Part shown: one piece after another, positions 1-6,041 of the stretch | How the letters are laid out: each line of letters starts with the position of its first letter | Position numbering within the stretch: the stretch's first letter is position 1 | Assembly: GCA_028817755.1 (NCBI GenBank) | Contig: JAPPPA010000148.1 | Coordinates: forward strand, 7,443-13,907 | Length of the DNA stretch: 6,465 bases | DNA from: Gammaproteobacteria bacterium | GTDB taxonomy: Bacteria; Pseudomonadota; Gammaproteobacteria; JAPPPA01 | Direction of reading: 5' to 3' | Program-made: the position numbers and the translations under genes | The notes under the pieces: model-generated | What the model was told of the DNA's origin: nothing | Seen by the model: the letters and a program-made list of their open reading frames with translations, nothing else | Databases searched by the model: none

Positions 1-608
1 ATAACTCACCCAATCGTGTGCTTGGTTAAACACAATATTAGGGCCAAAAAATTCATGAAGTTCTTATATCTGCTTTGGTGCTGGGTGGCGAAAGCCAACA
101 GCAATGGGTTTGAATGGCGTAAATGAGAACGTCGGCACCAAGGCTTGCGCCATGCTGACATTGAACATGCCATGGTGCTGGCTTAACGCGACCCGCTGAT
201 TTTCTGGAAGGCGACAGATTTGTGTTAGCTGCGCATGGTCATCGGTGATTTCTAGCCGATCACCAAATATATTGCCCCACAACACGCCATAACGAACGAT
301 ACGCTCCGCAATTTGCCGCCAGTTACCACTTGCCAACTGAGCTAGCCCAACTAGACCCAGATGAGACAGCCGCACTTGCTGCGCGAGATGTAGGCCGAAC
401 AACTCGTCGTCCAGCCTAGCCGCTGCATCTTCAAACAAAGCCTTAAAGTTCTCAAACGGCAGCCGACTATCTTGAAGTTGGTCCGGCCTCCCTGGATCAT
501 TTCTGCCATAGGTAGCCCTTGAGGTTTACCGTACTCAATTAGCAATTGCGCAAATTGCTTGTCTACCCAAAAGCCTTTCAACGCGTTTCCTTCTAGCCAG
601 GTGGTCAC
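1..608 (-). pseudogene. AraC-family transcriptional regulator (Arabinose_bd type), frameshifted, with internal stop; cut by window edge
   Basis: This is the N-terminal effector-binding part of an AraC regulator with an Arabinose_bd-like domain. The C-terminal helix-turn-helix region would lie left of the window. Reading starts near a GTG at 606-608, directly after a stop in the same frame, and gives FAQLLIEYGKPQGLPMAEMI. Near 480-500 the homologous reading moves to another frame (GRPDQLQDSRLPFENF, then LFGLHLAQQVRLSHLGLVG). The spacing implies a net loss of one base. Codon 64-66 is TAA, yet the same frame continues to the edge as EFFGPNIVFNQAHDW, which is what the family shows after its RHPAP segment. 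There are therefore two independent lesions in about 200 codons, which fits a pseudogene better than one sequencing error. Family members are usually about 330 residues. The gene is divergent from the lipoprotein operon, so it was probably its regulator. Start choice is weak because no clear ribosome site is seen. Confidence 0.8.
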
Positions 609-620
609 TCAGGTAAATAG

Positions 621-636
621 AACCTTAGCTGAGGTT
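621..636. promoter_or_regulatory. 16-bp near-perfect palindrome, candidate operator
   Basis: AACCTTAGCTGAGGTT reads the same on both strands except for one mismatched pair (T626 against G631). It lies in the gap between the divergent AraC-type pseudogene and the lipoprotein gene, about 64 bp before the lipoprotein start codon. The position and symmetry suit a dimeric repressor or activator site. AraC proteins more often bind direct repeats, so another regulator is possible. The rest of the gap (609-699) holds no gene, and I see no convincing sigma-70 -35/-10 pair in it. Confidence 0.35.
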
Positions 637-645
637 AATACTTTC

Positions 646-668
646 GCCAAGCAAAGCCATATCTTGGC
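646..668. repeat. Inverted repeat GCCAAG-N11-CTTGGC upstream of the lipoprotein gene
   Basis: Two perfect 6-bp arms (646-651 and 663-668) are separated by 11 bp. An overlapping alternative pairs AGCCA (655-659) with TGGCT (665-669). The element sits 32 bp before the start codon, so it could be an operator half-site pair or a hairpin in the 5' leader of the mRNA. Short arms of this kind can arise by chance. Confidence 0.25.
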
Positions 669-686
669 TGGCTGAAAAATGTTCTT

Positions 687-693
687 GGAGGAG
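687..693 (+). promoter_or_regulatory. Ribosome binding site that fixes the lipoprotein start
   Basis: GGAGGAG lies 6 bases before the ATG at 700. It falls inside the 5' end of a longer open frame that begins at an ATG at 679, so it argues for the second ATG, which also starts a clean lipoprotein signal peptide. Confidence 0.85.
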
Positions 694-699
694 AGCAAT

Positions 700-2913
700 A
701 TGCAGAAGCTAGCAATTACGGCATTGATGGCATTGATGGCATTGGTTTTAAGTGCCTGTGGCAGCAGCCCTAATAATGAAGTGCGCTCTGGCCTGATAAC
801 GACAAACACATTACCAACCGACCAATACTCAATGGCTAATGGTTGCTATGGTTTATTCGCGGTGAGCAACGGCAAATTTGTCGTGAATAACAACGACAAC
901 TACGTTGCCAGCACCAGCAGCCCGGATGAAGCAGAAGCGTTTTTCATGAAACCCGCCATGCTGGGCCAGCAAATCTTTTATGCGACCGACCTGAAAGTGA
1001 TCACGGCTAGCGGCGGCAACGTGATAGCCGATGCAGCTATTAGCGAAGACGCTATTTGGCACGTGGACTTTAATGCAATTAGCAGAACATATAGCTTTAC
1101 AGCGGACAGCTCTGGCGAAAACTTAATCGTAGGAGCTAACGACCAGTTAACTCTTGGGCAACCCGAAAACAATAATCATCTATTTACCTTTGCCTTAACC
1201 AATAAAGGCTGCACGCCTTACCCAGAAATGCCGCTTTCGCTCACAGGCGAGACCTATAAAGGCCAAGGCGTAGATAAACCCGCTATTGGATTTGCTGACG
1301 TACACTCTCATATCACCATGGGCGAAGAGTTATCGTTTGATGGCAGCCGTACCAATCCAATTGGCGGGCCTTTCCATGGCACCGCAGTTAGTCGTCTAGG
1401 TGTTACCCATGCGCTGGCCGACTGTGCTGAAAACCACGGTATTAACGGCGAACGTGACGGCAACAATGTTGTGCAAGGTGACCCTACTGGCACGCACCAA
1501 ACTGACGGTTGGCCAACCTTTACAGAATGGCCTGCAGGGGAACAGCTAACGCACCAATCTGCCTACTATCGATGGATTGAGCGTTCTTACCTAGCTGGGC
1601 TGAGACTTCTGGTGAATTACGGCACAAACATCAATGCCTTATGCGAAGTCGCGGCCATGGCGTACAACGCCAATGCCGACCCTACCGCAGCCTGCAACGA
1701 CCATAAATTTTCGATGGATCAAGTGGCATTCACACACGATATTGAAAGCTATATCGATGCCCAACACGGTGGTCCGGGCAAAGGCTGGTTCCGTATCGTT
1801 TATTCCCCTCAAGAAGCACGCGAAGTCATTAACGATGGCAAGTTGGCTGTTGTGCTAGGACTTGAAGGTTCCCAACTTTTTGACTGCGGTGTGACCATTA
1901 GCTCAACAGGTGAAACTCCACATTGCACGCAAGAGTCATTCGAGCAAAAGTTGGATGAAGCTTATGAGGCGGGCGTCCGCCAAATTGTGCCACTTCATAA
2001 TATCGACAACGCCTTTGCCGGGGGCAGCGTCCTCGATGGAGGGGCCGACACCCTAAACATGTTGAACTACTACGACACCGGCTCTTTTTATCAAACCGTT
2101 GATTGCCCGGATGGCGGAGAAGACGGCTACTTCTGGCCAGGTGGATCTTATATGGCCGGCGTTCCCACTAATGGAGACGACCCCGTTTCAGAAGCCTTTT
2201 TCGATGCTCTACAGGGGCCGTTACCGGCCTACGACTCGAGCACCCGCCAATGCAACGCGCGACCATTAAACGCTTTAGGTGAACATGCCTATAGCAAGTT
2301 CTTTGAGAAAGGCCTAATTATCTCAATCGACCACGCGCCGCTTTTAGTTAAACGCACCTTGCTTGATCTAGCGGCACAAGAAGACCCGCCTTACCCAATT
2401 ATTTCCGGCCACGGCTACCAAGGCGGCGTTCGTAATGATGATGTTAAAGACCTACTGAAAGCGGGCGGCTACACCTATCCATACAAATGGGATGGAGCCT
2501 CTTTTGTAGACACGCTTAATCGCGCCAAAGTGGAATACGATCGCGCCGCTGCAGAAGATCCAACCCATATGTTGCCGTTTGCTTCCGGTTTCGGTTTCGA
2601 CATAAACGGCTTTGGCGGCTACAACCCTCCCCGCCCGAATCCAGAACAGTTAGTGCACTATCCCTTCACCTTGTTTGAAGGCGCAGGCTGGGGTTCTCAG
2701 TTTGACCATATCGCGCCGATGACGATCGACAAGATCAGCATTCCAGACGGCCGTACTTGGGACACAGAAATCGACGGTAGTGCCCACTTCGGCATGCTGC
2801 CTGATTTTGTAGAAGAAATCCGTCTTGAAGGCGGTGAGGACGCCATCACAGCCTTCTACAACTCGGCCGAGGTTTATATCCAGCTTTGGGAAAAAGTCTA
2901 TAAAGGCGACTAA
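700..2913 (+). CDS. Exported lipoprotein: beta-trefoil-like domain plus M19-like metal-dependent hydrolase
   Basis: The product has 737 residues. Residues 1-20 are a lipoprotein signal peptide with lipobox LSAC (Cys20). Gly follows the Cys, so outer-membrane sorting is likely. Residues about 45-175 are beta-rich, bracketed by Cys49 and Cys171, and look like a fascin/ricin-type beta-trefoil; this domain call is tentative. Residues about 195-700 fit an amidohydrolase barrel with the order of membrane dipeptidase (peptidase M19): HSH at 202-204, Glu389 in VVLGLEGS, AGVRQIVPLHN (His433), His545 in ISIDHAP, His571 in IISGHGY and Asp634 in GFGFDINGFG. By family knowledge these would bind two metals and supply the catalytic acid. 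Canonical M19 has HxD, not HxH, at the first motif, and this protein is far longer than the usual 350-400 residues, so dipeptidase activity is unproven. Nine further cysteines suit an exported, disulfide-bearing protein. The next gene follows after 13 bp. Confidence 0.8.
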   Translation: MQKLAITALMALMALVLSACGSSPNNEVRSGLITTNTLPTDQYSMANGCYGLFAVSNGKFVVNNNDNYVASTSSPDEAEAFFMKPAMLGQQIFYATDLKVITASGGNVIADAAISEDAIWHVDFNAISRTYSFTADSSGENLIVGANDQLTLGQPENNNHLFTFALTNKGCTPYPEMPLSLTGETYKGQGVDKPAIGFADVHSHITMGEELSFDGSRTNPIGGPFHGTAVSRLGVTHALADCAENHGINGERDGNNVVQGDPTGTHQTDGWPTFTEWPAGEQLTHQSAYYRWIERSYLAGLRLLVNYGTNINALCEVAAMAYNANADPTAACNDHKFSMDQVAFTHDIESYIDAQHGGPGKGWFRIVYSPQEAREVINDGKLAVVLGLEGSQLFDCGVTISSTGETPHCTQESFEQKLDEAYEAGVRQIVPLHNIDNAFAGGSVLDGGADTLNMLNYYDTGSFYQTVDCPDGGEDGYFWPGGSYMAGVPTNGDDPVSEAFFDALQGPLPAYDSSTRQCNARPLNALGEHAYSKFFEKGLIISIDHAPLLVKRTLLDLAAQEDPPYPIISGHGYQGGVRNDDVKDLLKAGGYTYPYKWDGASFVDTLNRAKVEYDRAAAEDPTHMLPFASGFGFDINGFGGYNPPRPNPEQLVHYPFTLFEGAGWGSQFDHIAPMTIDKISIPDGRTWDTEIDGSAHFGMLPDFVEEIRLEGGEDAITAFYNSAEVYIQLWEKVYKGD
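721..745 (+). repeat. 9-bp tandem repeat in the signal-peptide coding region
   Basis: GCATTGATG occurs twice in direct succession (721-729, 730-738), followed by a partial third copy GCATTGG (739-745). It encodes the ALM-ALM-AL stretch of the hydrophobic core of the lipoprotein signal peptide. Slippage would add or remove three residues without breaking the frame, changing the length of the core. Confidence 0.75.
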
Positions 2914-2916
2914 GGG
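2912..2916 (+). promoter_or_regulatory. Ribosome binding site of the hydroxylase gene, overlapping the upstream stop codon
   Basis: AAGGG overlaps the TAA of the lipoprotein gene (2911-2913) and stands 10 bases before the ATG at 2927. It supports that start over any ATG inside the preceding gene and suggests translational coupling. The spacing is slightly long. Confidence 0.55.
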
Positions 2917-2926
2917 CTTTACGGCG

Positions 2927-4180
2927 ATGAAAGAACACTTGAAGTACTGGCTGTGGGACGCCGATATGAGCGGCTTAGAGGGCCGCAACTGGCGCAGATT
3001 GGCTACCACCTACGTGGTGCTTTTGGCCGTACTGCATTCATTGTTCTTTCCACTGTATATGAACCAAGTAGCCTTTCTCGGTTCTGGCTTAGGCGACGAA
3101 GACGCCACATCTGCCTGGCGAGAATTATTCGCCAGAATGGACGCTTGGGGCGAAGCGCTGAATAGCCCGCTACCGCTTTGGATTGTGGTTGCACTTGCTG
3201 TCGGCGGTGTGTTGTTTCGTATCTATACGCAATTTCGCAGTTACTTCAAATTCAAAGCCTACGAAGGCCGCGAATTCCCGATCGACATTATTGGCACTAT
3301 TGCCCTAGCCAACATATACAACCTCATCGCTATTCACGTGTTACTGCTGGCCATCGGTCTTGGCAGTCTGATGCTATTTGGCGAGTTTTCGATTGGCTGG
3401 ACTAGTGTTGAGAAACTGGCAGCGCTGGCACGAGACTGGATTGACCAGATACCCACTATTTTCGATCTACACCCGGTGTTGACGGTGTTTGCCGTATATA
3501 TGCTGCACGGTTTTTTCCATTACTGGTTACACCGTTTTGGGCATAGCTTCCGCGCTTTGTGGTTACTGTTCCATCGGCAGCACCATGTGCCTGAGCAAAT
3601 GATGAATCAGTCTATTACCGACGTGGTTTTCTCATTCCCGCTATTTATCTTAATGGTGGTGCCATACACACTAATTTTTGGCGCTACTAGCAAGCTGTTT
3701 TCTGCTGAGCCCTTGTATGTGGAATTCATTCTGATCAACCTCTTTATGGTGATCCCTGAAATCCACGCCCACAGCACGGCGCTGTATTACGAGGCCTGTA
3801 AAAACCCGATAGTGAGATGGCTAGGTTGGCTGTTTTTGAACGGCCCTTATCACTACCTTCATCACTCGTCTGAGCCCACCGACAGCGGCAAAAACGGCGC
3901 CGTAAACATGGTGAATATTGGCGGCGGTTTTTTCGGCTTATGGGACCGCGTATTTGGCACATTTAGACCGCTACGAGCGCAACGGCCGAAAGTCGGTTTA
4001 ACCGGCAACCCCACCCTACATATGAACCCCATGCGCGTCGCTATCGGCGGCTTGGTGCAGCTGCTATATGAGCTAAAACATAACCGCAGTTGGAAAGACC
4101 GCCTGCTGATTATCTTTGGATCATCAAACTGGAACCCACCGGTTAGCCAAGACTTTTTATTACAACAGCCACCGAATTAG
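2927..4180 (+). CDS. Fatty acid hydroxylase / sterol desaturase family membrane enzyme
   Basis: The product has 417 residues and is an integral membrane protein of the di-iron hydroxylase/desaturase family, which uses O2 to hydroxylate or desaturate lipid substrates. The family's histidine clusters are all present: HYWLH (198-202), HRQHH (216-220) and HYLHH (309-313). The accessory HAHS (280-283) and the family ending LWDRVFGTF (338-346) are also there. Hydrophobic segments lie near 25-48, 82-98, 120-152, 182-198, 232-254 and 263-278. A tail of about 70 residues after the catalytic core (350-417) contains no further histidine box and is probably cytoplasmic. The open frame extends upstream to 2825 inside the lipoprotein gene, but that part is out of frame with a real coding sequence and has no Shine-Dalgarno, so the ATG at 2927 is chosen. 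The 13-bp gap to the lipoprotein gene indicates one operon. The substrate cannot be told: fatty acid, sterol, hopanoid, carotenoid and alkylglycerol enzymes share these motifs. Confidence 0.88.
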   Translation: MKEHLKYWLWDADMSGLEGRNWRRLATTYVVLLAVLHSLFFPLYMNQVAFLGSGLGDEDATSAWRELFARMDAWGEALNSPLPLWIVVALAVGGVLFRIYTQFRSYFKFKAYEGREFPIDIIGTIALANIYNLIAIHVLLLAIGLGSLMLFGEFSIGWTSVEKLAALARDWIDQIPTIFDLHPVLTVFAVYMLHGFFHYWLHRFGHSFRALWLLFHRQHHVPEQMMNQSITDVVFSFPLFILMVVPYTLIFGATSKLFSAEPLYVEFILINLFMVIPEIHAHSTALYYEACKNPIVRWLGWLFLNGPYHYLHHSSEPTDSGKNGAVNMVNIGGGFFGLWDRVFGTFRPLRAQRPKVGLTGNPTLHMNPMRVAIGGLVQLLYELKHNRSWKDRLLIIFGSSNWNPPVSQDFLLQQPPN

Positions 4181-4181
4181 C

Positions 4182-4210
4182 GCCGCCAAACTAGGCAGGC
4201 CCTAGCGGCA
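4182..4210. terminator. Imperfect hairpin between convergent genes, possible bidirectional terminator
   Basis: CTAGG (4191-4195) can pair with CCTAG (4202-4206) around a 6-base loop, and GCCG (4182-4185) with CGGC (4207-4210), leaving a 5-base bulge on one side. It spans the 10-bp gap between the convergent stop codons and the last codons of the GHR gene. No T-run follows on either strand, so if it works at all it would be as a weak or Rho-assisted terminator. Confidence 0.25.
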
Positions 4211-5147
4211 CAATACGGTAGGGATTAATGCTCGTATGGCTGTAGTAATAATGCTCTTTGATGTGCCCAAGGTCACACGTTTCGGCTACACCCGGCTCAG
4301 CGAGCAAACGTTGCATATAAGCGCTAAGCGCAGGGTAATCGGCAATGCGTTTTAGGTTGCATTTGAAGTGGCCCACATAGACCGGATCGAAACGGTACAA
4401 AGTGGTAAACAAGCGCCAGTCGGCTTCAGTTTGTTCGGCACCAAGCAAGTATGGCCCGTTATTTTGTAGCCGCTCTTCTAGCCAGTCTAAGGTCTCAAAC
4501 AATGGCATTACGCCTTCTTCGTAAGCCGACTGCGTAGTGGCAAAACCGGCCTTGTACACGCCGTTATTTACGTTGTGATAAACGCGCTCATTCAACTCGT
4601 CAACCTGTTGGCGTAGTGGCTCTGGGTAAAAGTCGGCGTTATTCCCAGTGACCGCGTTGAAGGCGCTATTGAACATGCGAATGATTTCAGAGGACTCGTT
4701 ACTCACAATAGTGTTGCGGTGTTTGTCCCACAACACTGGCACGGTGACACGACCGCTATAGTCAGGCATGGCACGAGTGTAAATTTGGTGCATGTAATCA
4801 CTACCAAACAGCGTATCGCCTAACGGTAAATCATCCGGCGTGTCGAAATCACCACCAAATTGCCAACCGTTCTCCAACATATGTGGATGCACGACTGACA
4901 CGGAAATATGCTCTGCCAAACCTTTTAGCTGGCGAAGAATAAGTGTGCGGTGCGCCCAAGGGCAGGCTAAGGAAACGTAGAGGTGGTAGCGACCGCTTTC
5001 GGCTTTAAAACCACCTTGACCGCTCTCTCCCGCTTCTCCATCGGCCGTCACCCAGTTTCTAAATGCAGACTCGCTACGTTGGAAGCGGCCATCTTTGCTG
5101 GTGTCGTACCACTGGTCTTTCCATTCACCGTTAACTAATAAACCCAT
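4191..5147 (-). CDS. yqjG: Glutathionyl-hydroquinone reductase (Xi-class glutathione transferase, YqjG/ECM4 family)
   Basis: The product has 318 residues, close to the family's usual 320-330. These cytoplasmic enzymes reduce glutathionyl-hydroquinones, releasing hydroquinone and oxidised glutathione through a catalytic cysteine. That residue is Cys62 in the family motif CPWAHR (62-67), in an N-terminal thioredoxin-like domain. Other recognisable family blocks are YTRAMPDYSGRVTVPVLWD, the glutathione-contacting SNESSEIIRMFN, the helical-domain motif LLGAEQTEADWRLFTTLYRFD, and the C-terminal HIKEHYYYSHTSINPYRIVP. The ATG at 5145-5147 is preceded by AGGAAG with 7-base spacing, and this site overlaps the TAG of the pirin gene, so the two are probably translationally coupled. 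It is the last gene of the DoxX-pirin-GHR operon and meets the hydroxylase gene tail to tail. Everything needed for activity appears intact. Confidence 0.95.
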   Translation of the reverse strand: MGLLVNGEWKDQWYDTSKDGRFQRSESAFRNWVTADGEAGESGQGGFKAESGRYHLYVSLACPWAHRTLILRQLKGLAEHISVSVVHPHMLENGWQFGGDFDTPDDLPLGDTLFGSDYMHQIYTRAMPDYSGRVTVPVLWDKHRNTIVSNESSEIIRMFNSAFNAVTGNNADFYPEPLRQQVDELNERVYHNVNNGVYKAGFATTQSAYEEGVMPLFETLDWLEERLQNNGPYLLGAEQTEADWRLFTTLYRFDPVYVGHFKCNLKRIADYPALSAYMQRLLAEPGVAETCDLGHIKEHYYYSHTSINPYRIVPLGPA

Positions 5148-5158
5148 GTTTTAACTTC

Positions 5159-6016
5159 CTATTCGGTAAGCGTGCCGTTGCCATAGTCCTTCATGGCTTG
5201 GTACAGCTCTTCTTGCGTGTTCATTACAAAGGGGCCGCGCTGTGCGACCGGTTCATTTAATGGTTTACCCGCCAGTAGCAACAGACGAGCACCTTGGGCG
5301 CTACTTAACGACACAGCCTCACCGTCGCCTAATTTGATAGCCGCTGGCGCGGTAACCGCTTGGATCGCGCCGTTAAGTTCACCTTCAAATAGATAGATAA
5401 AGGCATTGTGACCAGCCGTTATCGGCAGTGTCAGTTCTGTACCAGCTTGTAGGGCCACGTCCACTATGAGCGGATCGGTAGTCACAGGATATTCATCACC
5501 ATTGATTGGCCCACTGAAATGTTGGTCCGCAATATCCAGCTGGCCAGCAATGAGACGTAGCTTGGCACCCGCAACGGTTGCCTCTGGAATTTGCTCTGGT
5601 TCAATATCTCGGTAATCAGCAGGCTTCATTTTTTCTGCCGCGGGCAAGTTCAACCAAAGCTGGAAACCGTGTAAACGCCCTTCATCTTGTTGCGGCATTT
5701 CTTCATGAATCACGCCACGGCCTGCGGTCATCCACTGCGCGCCGCCTGGTTTTAATAAGCCAACATTGCCCATGTGGTCTTTGTGCTGCATTAAGCCTTC
5801 AAGCATATAGGTGACGGTTTCAAAACCGCGGTGCGGGTGCGGTGGAAAACCGCCGATATAGTCAGCGGCTTCGTCAGACAAGATTTCATCCAACATTAAA
5901 AATGGATCGTGACGAAGGCCTGGCATCGCACCGATACTACGGCGCAGTTTTACGCCGTCGCCATCGGCGGTATCCATCGCTGGAATCACTTGCTTGAATG
6001 TTCTAAGCGTAGTCAT
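5159..6016 (-). CDS. Pirin family protein (bicupin)
   Basis: The product has 285 residues, normal for full-length pirins. The N-terminal cupin carries the metal ligands of the family: His60 and His62 in PPHPHRGFETVTY, and His104 and Glu106 in GRGVIHEEMP. The intervening HKDHMGN and GGAQWMTAG blocks and the following GFQLWLNLP are also typical. The second half (about 170-275) is the pirin C-terminal cupin, which lacks a metal site. Some bacterial pirins have quercetin 2,3-dioxygenase activity and others are redox sensors or binding partners; the sequence cannot choose between these. A GTG at 6020-6022 would add two residues, but AAGGGGAG (6022-6029) stands 5 bases before the ATG at 6014-6016 and overlaps the GTG, so the ATG is chosen. 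It lies 25 bp after the DoxX gene and 11 bp before the GHR gene, in the same operon. Confidence 0.94.
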   Translation of the reverse strand: MTTLRTFKQVIPAMDTADGDGVKLRRSIGAMPGLRHDPFLMLDEILSDEAADYIGGFPPHPHRGFETVTYMLEGLMQHKDHMGNVGLLKPGGAQWMTAGRGVIHEEMPQQDEGRLHGFQLWLNLPAAEKMKPADYRDIEPEQIPEATVAGAKLRLIAGQLDIADQHFSGPINGDEYPVTTDPLIVDVALQAGTELTLPITAGHNAFIYLFEGELNGAIQAVTAPAAIKLGDGEAVSLSSAQGARLLLLAGKPLNEPVAQRGPFVMNTQEELYQAMKDYGNGTLTE

Positions 6017-6021
6017 CGCCA

Positions 6022-6029
6022 CTCCCCTT
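6022..6029 (-). promoter_or_regulatory. Ribosome binding site fixing the pirin start
   Basis: On the minus strand AAGGGGAG is followed by 5 bases and then the ATG at 6014-6016. The upstream in-frame GTG overlaps this site and is therefore unlikely to be used. Confidence 0.8.
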
Positions 6030-6041
6030 ACTTAACGTTCT

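Noticed and set aside
64..438. The 124-codon minus-strand frame as an independent small protein
   Set aside because: Its content continues an AraC effector domain at both ends, upstream in frame before its TTG codon and downstream beyond its stop, so it is a fragment of the broken regulator.
679..699. Alternative, earlier ATG at 679 for the lipoprotein
   Set aside because: It would add MFLEESN before the signal peptide, it lacks a ribosome site, and the strong GGAGGAG lies inside this stretch, correctly spaced for the ATG at 700.
609..699. Sigma-70 promoter in the divergent gap
   Set aside because: Candidates such as TATCTT at 660-665 match only 4 of 6 bases and lack a -35 partner at proper spacing.
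609..809. Minus-strand open frame of about 66 codons opposite the signal peptide region
   Set aside because: It is antisense to the lipoprotein start and the regulatory gap, has no family resemblance or ribosome site, and ends exactly where the AraC remnant frame begins.
2825..2926. Upstream extension of the hydroxylase frame into the lipoprotein gene
   Set aside because: The 34 extra residues are polar, out of frame with a well-supported coding sequence and have no ribosome site; the hydroxylase starts naturally at 2927.
2650..3009. Minus-strand open frame of about 119 codons across the lipoprotein/hydroxylase junction
   Set aside because: It is a mirror of two well-supported genes, its translation has no recognisable motif, and no ribosome site precedes it.
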